Below, one piece after another: positions 1-11,517 of a stretch of DNA of 64,000 nt (position 1 is its first letter; every line of letters starts with the position of its first letter). The DNA comes from Arthrobacter sp. V1I7. Lineage in GTDB: Bacteria > Actinomycetota > Actinomycetes > Actinomycetales > Micrococcaceae. The notes under the pieces were generated by a model, which saw only the letters and a list, made by a program, of their open reading frames with translations, made no database searches and was not told where the DNA came from. The DNA lies in NCBI RefSeq assembly GCF_030817015.1, contig NZ_JAUSYS010000001.1:3348001-3412000 (forward strand). The letters run 5' to 3'. The translations under genes were made by a program, and so were the position numbers.

Positions 1-341
1 CGTCTCGCGGCGACCGGCGTCAGTTCCGCAGCGGCTCAGGCCGGCGGCCGTCCAGAAGCCCCGATGGTCCTGCACCGCCCGTCAGCTGGCGCGCCGAAAA
101 CCGTCCCGCCGGCAGGGCGAACATCCGCCCTAGTAAGCCAACCATCCCGTTGTGGTCCCGTGACCGCCGGAGCGAGGGTCGTTGGGTCCGCTGGGGGACT
201 CAACGGCATTCAAAGACTCCGGCGGAGTACCCGCCCCGCACCGTGGCCGCATCACACGGCCACGGTGTGAGTGCGGCGCAAACCAGTCCCCGTACTATTC
301 TTTAGGGGCGCCACCGGGGCGCATAGGGAAAGGACGGGATC
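1..341. other. Upstream region, no gene supported
   Basis: GC-rich sequence before the first gene. The short open frames here have no ribosome binding site or recognisable protein character. The last bases (about 326-340) hold a purine-rich AAAGGAC segment serving as ribosome binding site for the kinase start at 342. A TATTCT hexamer at 296-301 could be a -10 box, but no convincing -35 lies 16-18 bases upstream. Confidence 0.4.
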
Positions 342-1580
342 GTGGACAGTTCGCCCAACAGCGTCGCCGTTGATCTCGTGAGCGGCCGCTACCGGCTGGG
401 CGAAGTCATCGGCCGGGGCGGCATGGCCTCCGTCCATACCGCCAAGGACCTGAACCTGGGCCGGGATGTGGCGCTCAAGCTCTTTGCCCCACAGTCGGCC
501 GACCCTGACGAACTCAGGCGGCAGGAGGCCGAGATCGAACTCTTGGCGACCCTGAACCACCCGAACCTGGTAACGCTCTTCGACGCCGGGATCGACGGGC
601 GGATTCCCGACGAGCCCCGGCCCTTCCTGACCATGGAGTTGGTGGACGGCCAGGACCTCCGGACCCGGATCCTGCGGAGTCCCCTCTCCCTGAACGAACT
701 GGCCGTCGTCGGTGCCGGTGTGGCAGACGCGCTGGCTTATGTCCACGCGCTTGGCATCATCCACCGGGACATCAAGCCGGCCAACATCCTGCTGGTGCCG
801 GGACGTCCCGGTGAACCGCTGCGGCCAAAGCTTACGGACTTCGGGATCGCCCGGATAATAGACGGCACCCGGCTCACGGCGACAGGCACCATGGTGGGCA
901 CCGCCGCCTATCTGAGCCCGGAACAGGCCCGGGGCGCGGATCTCGGACCCGCGAGCGACATCTACTCGCTCGGCCTCGTGATGCTCGAATGCCTCAAAGG
1001 CGAGGTCGAATTCCCGGGCAGCGCGGTTGAATCGGCCGTCGCACGACTACACCGGGCCCCGTCCGTCCCGGACACTGTCCCTGCTGACTGGGCACAACTG
1101 TTCCGGGCCATGACCGCCCTGGATCCGAGGGACCGTCCGGCAGCCGCCGATCTGGAAAGCGCTCTACGCCAGGCCCTCATCTCGCCCCAGTCGCTGCCCG
1201 GCCTGCTGGCCGAGGAACGTACCCGGGTACTGCCGGCTCCGCCCGCCCGACCTCCGCGGCTGCCGCTGCCGCCTGAGTACAAGGCCGGAACGCGCCCCCT
1301 TCCCCGACTGGACCCGGATGCCCCGTCGCAACCCACCGGCACAGTTAATTCCGCAACGGAAACAGCCTCCCTCGCAATCCGGACGGTAGCCCGCTTCCGG
1401 CACTCGGGCAGGCGCACTCGGATCGCGCTACTCATGGCGGTGCTTGCATTGCTGGCGGTGGCCGCGTCCGCGGTTCCCGCGCTCACGGCGCCGGAGGCAC
1501 CCGCCGTCGTCCCCTATCCGTCCGTGACCGGCAGCCTGGGCGAACACCTGGTGGAGCTGCAGAAAAGTGTGCAGCCATGA
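342..1580 (+). CDS. Transmembrane serine/threonine protein kinase (PknB-like)
   Basis: Hanks-type kinase that should phosphorylate Ser/Thr residues of cytoplasmic targets. The glycine loop GRGGMASV, invariant Lys at about residue 46, HRDIKPAN with catalytic Asp about 143 and DFG at about 166 are all present, followed by SPEQARG in the activation segment. A Pro-rich linker (about 290-340) leads to one membrane helix at about 361-382 and a short outer tail of about 30 residues, much shorter than the PASTA tail of PknB. GTG start at 342 follows an AAAGGAC site. The stop overlaps the lipoprotein start as ATGA (1577-1580), so the two are probably translated together. The ligand or signal is unknown. 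Confidence 0.9.
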   Translation: MDSSPNSVAVDLVSGRYRLGEVIGRGGMASVHTAKDLNLGRDVALKLFAPQSADPDELRRQEAEIELLATLNHPNLVTLFDAGIDGRIPDEPRPFLTMELVDGQDLRTRILRSPLSLNELAVVGAGVADALAYVHALGIIHRDIKPANILLVPGRPGEPLRPKLTDFGIARIIDGTRLTATGTMVGTAAYLSPEQARGADLGPASDIYSLGLVMLECLKGEVEFPGSAVESAVARLHRAPSVPDTVPADWAQLFRAMTALDPRDRPAAADLESALRQALISPQSLPGLLAEERTRVLPAPPARPPRLPLPPEYKAGTRPLPRLDPDAPSQPTGTVNSATETASLAIRTVARFRHSGRRTRIALLMAVLALLAVAASAVPALTAPEAPAVVPYPSVTGSLGEHLVELQKSVQP

Positions 1581-2083
1581 TCCGGCGCGGGCCCGTGCAG
1601 GGTGCCGGGATCCTCAGCGCCGGTCGGCTGCCGGCGGGTGGCTTGCTGGCAGCTGCCGTCCTGGCGGCAGCGCTGGCCGGCTGCTCCGCCCCGCCGGCGG
1701 ACCTTGGACCCGATGCGGCCAAGCAGCTTCAGTCCCAGGTCCTGGCCGTCACCGAGGCGGCCGCGGCCAATGACCTTGCAGGCTCCCAGAAGCTCCTGGA
1801 TGAACTCGTGGTCCGGCTGGACGACGCCGCGACCCGGGGTGAGGTGTCGTTCAAGCGCCACCAGAGCATCAGGACGTCCATCGAAGCTGTCCGTGCCGAC
1901 GTCACTGCGCAGCAGGCCGCCGCAGCCGCGGCGGCCGAACAGGAAGCGGCTGCGCAGGCAGCCGCGAAGGCAGCAGCCGAGGCCGCGGCTGCAGCGGCTG
2001 CCACCCCGCCGGTCGTGACCGCGCCCGTCCAGGAGAATGCCGGAAAGGGCGGTAAGGCCAAGGGAAAGGACGAGGACGACTGA
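1577..2083 (+). CDS. Small alanine-rich lipoprotein coupled to the kinase
   Basis: 168 residues. The N-terminal signal peptide ends in a lipobox (LAGC, Cys at about residue 36), so it should be lipid-anchored on the outer face of the membrane. The mature part starts with a helical stretch (about 45-110, LDELVVRLDDA and similar), continues as a long Ala/Gln/Glu helix (about 112-150) and ends in a charged GKGGKAKGKDEDD tail. No enzyme motif is seen. The four-base overlap with the kinase gene suggests it senses or relays for the kinase, but this is inferred from position only. Confidence 0.8.
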   Translation: MIRRGPVQGAGILSAGRLPAGGLLAAAVLAAALAGCSAPPADLGPDAAKQLQSQVLAVTEAAAANDLAGSQKLLDELVVRLDDAATRGEVSFKRHQSIRTSIEAVRADVTAQQAAAAAAAEQEAAAQAAAKAAAEAAAAAAATPPVVTAPVQENAGKGGKAKGKDEDD

Positions 2084-2114
2084 GGTCCTGGTCCTTCCAA
2101 CAGGAATGACAGCC

Positions 2115-2142
2115 AAGGGAGGAGCCAACCGGCTCCTCCCTT
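2115..2142 (+). terminator. Hairpin terminator after the kinase/lipoprotein pair
   Basis: A 12-bp perfect stem AAGGGAGGAGCC / GGCTCCTCCCTT around an AACC loop lies 32 bases after the lipoprotein stop. There is only a short T run, so efficiency is uncertain, but position and stem strength fit an intrinsic terminator. Confidence 0.7.
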
Positions 2143-2344
2143 CGGGCATGCGTCGGCTCCTCGGGGTTGGCAGCCTTGGCCCGGCCAGACGGTAGCTACG
2201 GGCGAACCCCGCCGACCGACACCAAGCTTGCCTAGCACCAGGTCTGGGAGTGCCGCCGCTCACAACTTTTCTCCTCGGGGCACGTCGTCGCTCGCCGGCA
2301 GCTTTCATCAGCAAGCTTACTGTTGGGCACAAACCGCGCTAGCG

Positions 2345-2369
2345 TTGACACGTGGCGTGAACCGCCACG
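2345..2369 (+). promoter_or_regulatory. Candidate promoter/operator of the SRPBCC gene
   Basis: A TTGACA hexamer (2345-2350) is followed directly by a 7-bp inverted repeat CGTGGCG-TGAAC-CGCCACG (2351-2369), about 50 bases before the GTG start at 2419. No good -10 box is visible at 17 bases, so the inverted repeat is the stronger signal. The rest of 2143-2344 shows nothing recognisable. Confidence 0.35.
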
Positions 2370-2418
2370 GCAATCAGAAACGCGGACTGCGGTCCGTCAA
2401 CTGAAGGAGTGATAACGG

Positions 2419-3081
2419 GTGGCAACTGTCAGGCAATCCATTGAGGTAAACGTCCCGCCCAGCCAGGCGTACAACCAGTGGACACAGTTCGAGGACTTTC
2501 CCCGGTTCATGAGCGGGGTCGACGCCGTCCGACAGCTCGACGACAGCACGGTCCACTTCGAAACGAGCATCCGCGGGGTCAAGCGCGAATACGACGCGCG
2601 GATTACCGGCCAGGAACCGGATCAGCGTGTTTCCTGGGAAAGCCTGGATGAGCCCCGCAACGCCGGCACGGTACGATTCGAGCCCCTTGAAGCCAACCGG
2701 ACGAAGGTCAGCGTGGAGCTCACCTGGGAGCCCGAATCGGCCGCCGAGAAGGCCGGGGCTGCCGTTGGCCTGGACTCCCGGCAGGTCGCCTCCGACCTCA
2801 AGCGCTTCAAGAAGTTCATCGAAGAGCGCGACGTCGAGTCGGGCGCCTGGCGCGGTCGCGTCGACGACGCCACCACCGGAGGCGCTCCCGCCGGAGCGGT
2901 AGGCGCTCCTGCCGGGGCGGCGGGCGCTCCTGCCGGGGCGGGCTCGGTGGAGTCGGACGGCACGACGGCGGTACCGCTTCAGGAAGAGGCGGGCTCCGGG
3001 GACCTTCCTACCACGCAGCATGTGAATGCTGATCCAGACCTCGCACCCGACCCGCCGTTCGGCAACGACCGCGAAAGCTAA
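2419..3081 (+). CDS. SRPBCC (START-like) family protein
   Basis: 220 residues. The first ~145 residues match the polyketide-cyclase/dehydrase SRPBCC pattern: an initial strand (ATVRQSIEVNVPPSQAYNQW), FEDFPRFMSGV, a WESLDEPRN strand and a C-terminal helix with FKKFIEERD. These proteins bind hydrophobic ligands; no ligand can be named. The tail after ~150 is low complexity with three GAPAGA repeats encoded by an 18-bp direct repeat (about 2880-2940), then acidic residues. GTG start at 2419 is set by AAGGAG at 2404-2409. The gene stands alone and is convergent with icd. Confidence 0.85.
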   Translation: MATVRQSIEVNVPPSQAYNQWTQFEDFPRFMSGVDAVRQLDDSTVHFETSIRGVKREYDARITGQEPDQRVSWESLDEPRNAGTVRFEPLEANRTKVSVELTWEPESAAEKAGAAVGLDSRQVASDLKRFKKFIEERDVESGAWRGRVDDATTGGAPAGAVGAPAGAAGAPAGAGSVESDGTTAVPLQEEAGSGDLPTTQHVNADPDLAPDPPFGNDRES

Positions 3082-3096
3082 GTGAGTGGCAGCGAA

Positions 3097-3130
3097 AGCG
3101 CCCCGCGTCCCAATCGGGAGGCGGGGCGCT
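3097..3130. terminator. Bidirectional terminator between SRPBCC gene and icd
   Basis: Stem AGCGCCCCGC (3097-3106) pairs with GCGGGGCGCT (3121-3130); the 14-base interior can pair further (TCCC/GGGA). It lies between two convergent genes and could serve both. Confidence 0.75.
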
Positions 3131-3150
3131 TCGCGTTACTGCCGTGGCTA

Positions 3151-5979
<2,829 letters not shown>

Positions 5980-7665
5980 CTAGTGGAAGAAGTGGCGGGC
6001 TCCGGTGAAGTACATCGTGATGCCGGCGGCGTTGGCTGCGGCAATGACTTCCTCGTCCCGGACGGACCCGCCGGGCTGGACCACGGCGCGGACGCCGGCG
6101 TCGATCAGGATCTGCAGTCCGTCGGCGAACGGGAAGAACGCGTCCGACGCCGCGACGGCACCGCGGGCGCGCTCGGGGGCCCCGTTCGCGTCGGCGCCGG
6201 AAGCGCCGCCGGCGGCATCGACGTCGGACGTCACCGTGACGCCCAGGGAGTTGGCGCGCTCCACGGCCAGCTTGCAGGAGTCGAGCCGGTTGACCTGGCC
6301 CATGCCGATGCCGACCGCGGCCCCGTCGGCGGCGAGCAGGATGGCGTTGGACTTGGCCGCGCGGCAGGCGGTCCAGGCGAAGGCCAGGTCGGCCAGGGTG
6401 GCGGGATCGGCGGCCTCACCGGCGGCGAGGGTCCAGTTGGCCGGGTTGTCACCCTCGGCGTCGACCTTGTCTGCCACCTGCACCAGCACGCCGCCGGAGA
6501 CCTGGCGGATCTCGGACGGGTAGCGGCCGTAGCCCTCGGGCAGCGCGAGCAGTCGGATGTTCTTCTTCTTGGACAGGATCTCCACGGCCTCGTCCTCGAA
6601 GCCGGGGGCGATGACGACCTCGGTGAAGATGTCCGTCACGGTCCTGGCCATCCCGGCGGTGACGGTGCGGTTGGCAGCGATCACGCCGCCGAACGCGGAG
6701 ACCGGGTCGCAGGCGTGCGCCTTCGCATGGGCGTCGGCGATCGGGTCGGCTGCCGAAGCGGAGCCCACAGCCACGCCGCAGGGGTTGGCGTGCTTGATGA
6801 TGGCCACGGCCGGTTCGGCGAAGTCGAAGGCGGCGCGCAGGGCCGCGTCGGCGTCGACGAAGTTGTTGTAGCTCATGGCCTTGCCGTGCAGCTGGTCCGC
6901 CTGGGCGATGCCGGCCGGGGCCGCCCTATCCACGTAGAGCGCCGCCTGCTGGTGCGGGTTTTCGCCGTAGCGCAGCACCTCGGAGCGCTCCAGCGAGAGG
7001 CCGGCGTAGGCGGGCCAGTCGATCACGCCGTCGCCGTCCTCATCGAGGAACTGGCTCGCGGTCCAGGTCGCCACGGCGTTGTCGTAGGCAGCGGTGTGCG
7101 CGAAGGCCTTCGCGGCGAGCCGGCGTCGGGTCTTCAGGTCAAAACCGCCGGACGCGGCGGCAGCAACGACGTCGTGGTAGGACGACGGATCCACCACGAC
7201 CGCGACGGCGGCGTGGTTCTTCGCGGCCGAGCGCACCATCGCGGGGCCGCCGATGTCGATCTGCTCGACGACGTCGTCCTGCGCGGCGCCGGACTTCACC
7301 GTGTCGACGAAGGGGTAGAGGTTCACGACGACGAGGTCGAACGGCTCGATGTCCATGGACTGCAGGGTTTCCATGTGCGCCGGGACGCGGCGGTCCGCGA
7401 GGATGCCGCCGTGCACGCGCGGGTGCAGCGTCTTGACGCGGCCGTCCAGCATTTCCGGCGAGCCGGTGACTTCCTCGACCTCCTGCACCGGGATCCCCGC
7501 GGCGGCGATCTTCTTGGCGGTGGAGCCGGTGGAAACGATCTTGACGCCGGCGGCGTGCAGGCCCTGGGCGAGCTCCTCCAGACCGGTCTTGTCGTAGACC
7601 GAGATGAGGGCCCGGCGGATGGGAACACGGTCGATGGATTCACGGTCAAGCTGCGTAAAGCTCAC
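5980..7665 (-). CDS. purH: Bifunctional AICAR formyltransferase / IMP cyclohydrolase
   Basis: Catalyses the last two steps of IMP synthesis: formylation of AICAR and ring closure. 561 residues, normal for PurH. The N-terminal MGS-like cyclohydrolase domain (residues ~15-150) has [16 protein letters not shown], the STGSTAKKI loop and [18 protein letters not shown]; the formyltransferase domain contains the signature KHANPCGVA. Start is the GTG at 7665, because similarity begins at [10 protein letters not shown]; the open frame upstream is antisense to the MFS gene. PurN lies nearby (10428-11012), so the two folate-dependent purine steps cluster, separated by an MFS and a collagen-like gene. 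Confidence 0.96.
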   Translation of the reverse strand: MSFTQLDRESIDRVPIRRALISVYDKTGLEELAQGLHAAGVKIVSTGSTAKKIAAAGIPVQEVEEVTGSPEMLDGRVKTLHPRVHGGILADRRVPAHMETLQSMDIEPFDLVVVNLYPFVDTVKSGAAQDDVVEQIDIGGPAMVRSAAKNHAAVAVVVDPSSYHDVVAAAASGGFDLKTRRRLAAKAFAHTAAYDNAVATWTASQFLDEDGDGVIDWPAYAGLSLERSEVLRYGENPHQQAALYVDRAAPAGIAQADQLHGKAMSYNNFVDADAALRAAFDFAEPAVAIIKHANPCGVAVGSASAADPIADAHAKAHACDPVSAFGGVIAANRTVTAGMARTVTDIFTEVVIAPGFEDEAVEILSKKKNIRLLALPEGYGRYPSEIRQVSGGVLVQVADKVDAEGDNPANWTLAAGEAADPATLADLAFAWTACRAAKSNAILLAADGAAVGIGMGQVNRLDSCKLAVERANSLGVTVTSDVDAAGGASGADANGAPERARGAVAASDAFFPFADGLQILIDAGVRAVVQPGGSVRDEEVIAAANAAGITMYFTGARHFFH

Positions 7666-7816
7666 AAAAGTCTCCGTCTTAGATCGCGGCGCGGCCGCGG
7701 GTGGTGGGGATGCGGCCAGTTTATCGCGTCCCGGCTCCGGGGCTTCCCGCGGCCCGGAGTGTGAAGCGCACACCGCGGATCCGCGACGCAACGTAGAGTT
7801 TTCACAGGAGGCTGAG

Positions 7817-9169
7817 ATGAACACATACACCACGGTGCCGAGCGGCGAACAGGTGGTCCAGGAACTGCCCTGGCGCTGGAAGGTGCAGGGACGGATCTTC
7901 CTGATCGGCGGCCTCGGCTTCATGTTCGACGCCTGGGACGTGACGCTCAACGGCATCCTCATCCCGCTGCTGTCTACACACTGGCAGCTCAGCCCGGGCG
8001 AGGCCGCCTGGATCGGCGCGTCCAACCTGATCGGGATGGCCATGGGCGCCTTCATCTGGGGCACCATCGCGGACACCATCGGGCGCAAGAAGGCGTTCAC
8101 CGCGACCTTGCTGATCTTCTCGCTCTTCACCGTCCTCGGCGCCTTCTCCCCCGACTTCCTCTGGTTCTGCATGTTCCGGTTTCTGGCCGGCTTCGGCCTC
8201 GGCGGCTGCATCCCGGTCGATTACGCGCTGGTGGGCGAGTTCACGCCCCGCAGGCAGCGCGGCCGGGTCCTCACGGCGATGGACGGCTGGTGGCCGATCG
8301 GCGCCGCCCTGTGCGGCTTCGTCTCCGCCGGCCTCATCGCGGCCTTCGCGGACTGGCGGCTGACCATGATCGTGATGGTGCTGCCTGCCCTGCTCGTGTT
8401 CTGGGTCCGGCGCAGCGTCCCGGAGTCGCCGCTGTTCCTGATCCGGAAGGGCCGCCGCGAGGAGGCCGCCAAGGTGATCGACGACCTGGTCGACGCCACC
8501 GGCGCCGAGCCGCGCGCCTACAGCCTGCCGGAGGCCCAGGACGCCCCGCGGCTGTCCGCAGGCAGTGCGTGGACGCAGCTGAGCCTGCTGTGGAAGTTCA
8601 ACTGGAAAATCACGACGGCGGCCTGGGCCCTGTTCTTCAGCATCCTGCTGGTCTACTACCTGTCCCTGACCTGGATGCCGCGGATCCTGATCGGCGCCGG
8701 CTTCGAGGAGTACAGGGCCTTCCTCACCACCGCCTCGATGGCCGCCGTCGGGCTCCTCGGCGTCGTGGTGGCCGCACTGCTGGTGGAGCGGGTGGGCCGG
8801 AAGTGGATCCTGGCGATCACCGGCCCGCTGTCCGCGCTGACCCTGGTGATCGTGGCGATCGTGGTGGACATCCCGACGGCGGCCGTGTTCTGGCTGCTGG
8901 TGTTCGGCTTCGTGGTGCAGGTGGCCATCCCCGTGCTCTACGCCTACGTGTCCGAGCTGTACCCGACGGAGCTGCGCGGTTCGGGCTTCGGCTGGGCCTC
9001 GACCTTCTCCCGGCTCGGCGCCGGCTTCGGGCCGCTGGTCTTCGCGGCGTTCCTGTGGCCGGAGCTGGGACTGGCGACGTCGTTCGCCCTGGCCGGCGGG
9101 CTGGTGCTGGTCTCGGTGCTGTGGATGGCCTTCTTCTCCCCCGAGACCAAGCAGCGCCGGCTCGAGTAA
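7817..9169 (+). CDS. MFS transporter (metabolite:proton symporter type)
   Basis: 450 residues with about 12 membrane helices. It has the MFS loop motif DTIGRKKA between helices 2 and 3, the [16 protein letters not shown] loop after helix 6 found in the sugar-porter/metabolite-symporter branch, and VERVGRKW in the second half. The substrate cannot be told; context (divergent from purH) gives no clue. ATG at 7817 is fixed by AGGAGG at 7806-7811. A strong hairpin follows at 9199-9236. Confidence 0.9.
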   Translation: MNTYTTVPSGEQVVQELPWRWKVQGRIFLIGGLGFMFDAWDVTLNGILIPLLSTHWQLSPGEAAWIGASNLIGMAMGAFIWGTIADTIGRKKAFTATLLIFSLFTVLGAFSPDFLWFCMFRFLAGFGLGGCIPVDYALVGEFTPRRQRGRVLTAMDGWWPIGAALCGFVSAGLIAAFADWRLTMIVMVLPALLVFWVRRSVPESPLFLIRKGRREEAAKVIDDLVDATGAEPRAYSLPEAQDAPRLSAGSAWTQLSLLWKFNWKITTAAWALFFSILLVYYLSLTWMPRILIGAGFEEYRAFLTTASMAAVGLLGVVVAALLVERVGRKWILAITGPLSALTLVIVAIVVDIPTAAVFWLLVFGFVVQVAIPVLYAYVSELYPTELRGSGFGWASTFSRLGAGFGPLVFAAFLWPELGLATSFALAGGLVLVSVLWMAFFSPETKQRRLE

Positions 9170-9198
9170 CGCCGGCGGCCTGCCCCGGCGGAACGTAC

Positions 9199-9236
9199 GA
9201 CGGCGCCCCTCAGGTTCGTTGCTGAGGGGCGCCGTC
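9199..9236. terminator. Bidirectional terminator between MFS and collagen-like genes
   Basis: A perfect 15-bp stem GACGGCGCCCCTCAG / CTGAGGGGCGCCGTC with an 8-base loop, 29 bases after the MFS stop. It also lies at the 3' end of the collagen-like gene on the opposite strand, whose frame runs straight through it. Confidence 0.85.
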
Positions 9237-10234
9237 GCCATGATGCAGGTCACGAAGACCGTCAGCGGAGACGGCGTCCTGGTCTGAATGACGGCCCAGC
9301 CGACGGGCTGCCCCGCGGTGTTGAGAACCGGCTGACTGGAGGCCGCCTGGTTGCCCCCGGTGGGGCTGTAGTTGAAGCCGCCGCCCATTGCCAGGCGTCC
9401 GCTCGGGCAGCTGGCCGTCACCAAAGAGGTGCTGCCACCATTCGACACAACCGAGACACTCGTCGAAGCGGCCGCACCGGTCGCCCCGGTGGCGCCGGTA
9501 TCCCCTGTTGCACCAGTTGCACCGGTGTCGCCGGCATCCCCCTTGTCACCCTTTTCGCCCTGAGCGCCTTGGGCCCCCACAGCACCGGTGTCGCCGGTAT
9601 CCCCCTTGTCGCCCTTTTCGCCCTGAGCGCCTTGGGCCCCCACAGCACCGGTCTCGCCGGTATCGCCCTTCTCGCCCTGGATGCCCTGCGGACCCATGGC
9701 ACCAATCGCCCCGTCTGCTCCCGCCGGACCCATGGCACCAATCGCCCCGTCTGCTCCCGCCGGACCCATGGCACCAATCGCACCGTCTGCTCCCGCCGGA
9801 CCTATGGCACCAATCGCCCCGGTCTCACCTGTGAGCCCCGGGATGCCTTGCGCTCCGTCAGCGCCGGCAGGCCCCGTCGCGCCCGTCGGACCTATGGCGC
9901 CGGCCGCGCCGGTGTCGCCTGTTACGCCCGGCAGGCCCTGAATGCCCTGGCTGTTCCAGGAGATCGGAGTCTCCTTCTTCAAGTCGCAGGAAGCCCCCGC
10001 AGCAAGCACCCTGAGCTCACCGCCGTTGTTGTTGTTGTAGCATCCTTTGATCTCGCTGCCGGCAGTCGGAGTCGTCCCCGCCGCGTAGACAGCCGAAACT
10101 GCCCCGGTCCCGAGGACTAGAGCAGCGGTAAGACACAGGACTTTTGGACTGATTTTGGCAAGGCTGAATTTGAGACACGGAAATCTCCCGGGGATTGCAA
10201 ACGGTAAAGGCGACGGCGTCAGAATATGTCCCAA
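9199..10234 (-). CDS. Collagen-like Gly-X-Y repeat protein, ends unresolved
   Basis: A secreted protein: hydrophobic signal peptide ([25 protein letters not shown]), a short domain with [13 protein letters not shown] and a Cys pair, then about 50 uninterrupted Gly-X-Y triplets ([25 protein letters not shown]), and a C-terminal domain from [12 protein letters not shown] to TVFVTCIM. Such proteins form collagen-like triple helices at the surface. Two oddities: the frame has no stop before the terminator at 9199-9236 and stays open to 7802, antisense to the MFS gene; and the best ribosome binding site (GGGAGA, then GTG near 10171-10173) is in a different frame from the signal peptide. The nearest usable in-frame start is a TTG at 10234. 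Either both ends carry frameshifts, or the sequence has small errors. Confidence 0.7.
9538..9805 (-). repeat. DNA tandem repeats in the collagen region
   Basis: Two repeat families lie inside the collagen-like gene. A 36-bp unit encoding [12 protein letters not shown] occurs about three to four times at 9698-9805 with almost no differences, and a roughly 66-bp unit encoding [21 protein letters not shown] occurs about twice at 9538-9660. Near-identity at the DNA level points to recent expansion. Confidence 0.75.
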
Positions 10235-10356
10235 ATCACATCGCAACCATCGGTTTTCCGCCGATCCCACTACCTGTCCTTGCGCAGGATGTACTCGTCT
10301 TTTACGGCGCAGTACCTGCTTCGGGGCAAGCGCCTGCTCCAGCAAATGTCCTTCCC

Positions 10357-10424
10357 CCTCGATGCGCTATCACTCGTGGGCGTTCTGCCCGCTGAGCGCC
10401 ACCACACGTGATAGCGCGTCGAGG
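10357..10424. repeat. Long extragenic palindrome / purN terminator candidate
   Basis: Arms CCTCGATGCGCTATCAC (10357-10373) and GTGATAGCGCGTCGAGG (10408-10424) pair at 16 of 17 positions; the 34-base interior can extend the stem (CGTGGGCG with CGCC/CCAC). It starts four bases after the purN stop on the minus strand, so it probably ends that transcript, though it lacks a U run. Size and symmetry also fit a dispersed extragenic palindromic element. The rest of 10235-10356 shows no gene. Confidence 0.6.
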
Positions 10425-10427
10425 AGA

Positions 10428-11012
10428 TCAGGCGGGCGCGGACTCCTTCTGCGCGGCGGCGAGCGAGGCCAGGACGGAGACGAGCAGCCGGCGCTCCACC
10501 ACCTTGATGCGCTCGTGCAGTGACTCCTCGGTCTCGCCGTCGCTGACCGTCACGGCCTCCTGCGCGATGATGGGGCCGGTGTCCACACCGGCGTCGGCCC
10601 AGTGCACGGTGCAGCCGGTGACTTTCACGCCGTAGGCGAGGGCATCGCGCACCCCGTGGGCGCCGGGGAAGGACGGCAGCAATGCCGGGTGGGTGTTGAG
10701 GTATTTGCCGCCGAAGGCATCGATGAAGTCCGCGCTGACAATCCGCATGAAGCCCGAGGAAACGACGACGTCCGGCTGGTACGCGGCCACGGCGTCGGTG
10801 AGCGCGGCGTTCCAGGCCGCCCGGTCCGGGTAGGCCTTGAAGTCCACCACGAAGGTCGGAATGCCGGCCGCGGCCGAGCGCTCCACCCCGTAGGTCCCCG
10901 GCCGGTCCGCACCCACTGCGGCGATCTCGACGTCGAGCCTGCCCTCTTTCACGGCGTCAATGACGGACTGGAGGTTGGAGCCGGTGCCGGAAACGAGGAC
11001 TACGATGCGCAT
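10428..11012 (-). CDS. purN: Phosphoribosylglycinamide formyltransferase
   Basis: Transfers a formyl group from 10-formyl-THF to GAR in purine synthesis. 194 residues, the usual size. The phosphate loop VSGTGSNLQ sits at the N-terminus, the catalytic Asn-x-His is seen in KYLNTHPALLPSFPG, and the catalytic Asp in DAGVDTGPII. Starts at ATG 11012 and is divergent from the small membrane protein at 11052. Confidence 0.96.
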   Translation of the reverse strand: MRIVVLVSGTGSNLQSVIDAVKEGRLDVEIAAVGADRPGTYGVERSAAAGIPTFVVDFKAYPDRAAWNAALTDAVAAYQPDVVVSSGFMRIVSADFIDAFGGKYLNTHPALLPSFPGAHGVRDALAYGVKVTGCTVHWADAGVDTGPIIAQEAVTVSDGETEESLHERIKVVERRLLVSVLASLAAAQKESAPA

Positions 11013-11051
11013 TGTCCTAGCTTATGGGGCTGCTCGCGTAGGCTGGAAAAC

Positions 11052-11492
11052 ATGAATCCCCAGAACGACCCCGCCGGCAGCCAGGGCAGTCAGCGGAGCC
11101 AGCACCCGCCTAGCGACGCGGCGAAATCCTCGCTGCTGAAGACGCACAATCTGTTCCGCACCTTCATCGTGGTGGTCCTCGGATCGTTCTTCGTGTACCA
11201 GCTGGACATCGACTACCTCTGGCTGAGCGCGGCCCTGACCGCGGCCGCCATCGGGCTCGGCATCATGGTGCTGGTCCGGGCCGTGAAACTCAAGGAGTCC
11301 CGGCTCGTGCTGATCGGCGCGATCTGCGGTCTGGTGGTCGCGGCTGTACAGGTGCTGCTGGTCGTGTCCTCGGCGCTGTTCTTCAGCCAGGTCCGGGACT
11401 ACCAGCAGTGCGCCCGCCAGGCCCTCACCCAGCAGGCCGCCTCCCAGTGCCGGATACAGCTGGAAAACTCGATGCCGGTTCAGCTGCGTTAA
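11052..11492 (+). CDS. Small three-helix membrane protein, unknown function
   Basis: 146 residues: a polar N-terminus rich in Ser/Gln, then three hydrophobic helices (about residues 36-58, 59-82, 92-118) and a short polar C-terminus with two Cys. The ATG at 11052 was chosen because similarity to a normal cytoplasmic N-terminus (MNPQNDPAG) begins there. It lies between purN and the DUF6350 gene, but its role is not known. Confidence 0.75.
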   Translation: MNPQNDPAGSQGSQRSQHPPSDAAKSSLLKTHNLFRTFIVVVLGSFFVYQLDIDYLWLSAALTAAAIGLGIMVLVRAVKLKESRLVLIGAICGLVVAAVQVLLVVSSALFFSQVRDYQQCARQALTQQAASQCRIQLENSMPVQLR

Positions 11493-11517
11493 GCGCCCCG
11501 GCGCCGCCCATCCACCC

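Noticed and set aside
5983..7764. A 593-codon open frame antisense to purH
   Set aside because: Mirror of purH codon bias; no domain or ribosome site.
7802..9198. The open extension of the collagen-like frame over the MFS gene
   Set aside because: It lies past the terminator, is antisense to a clear transporter gene and has His/Gln/Arg-rich composition typical of shadow frames.
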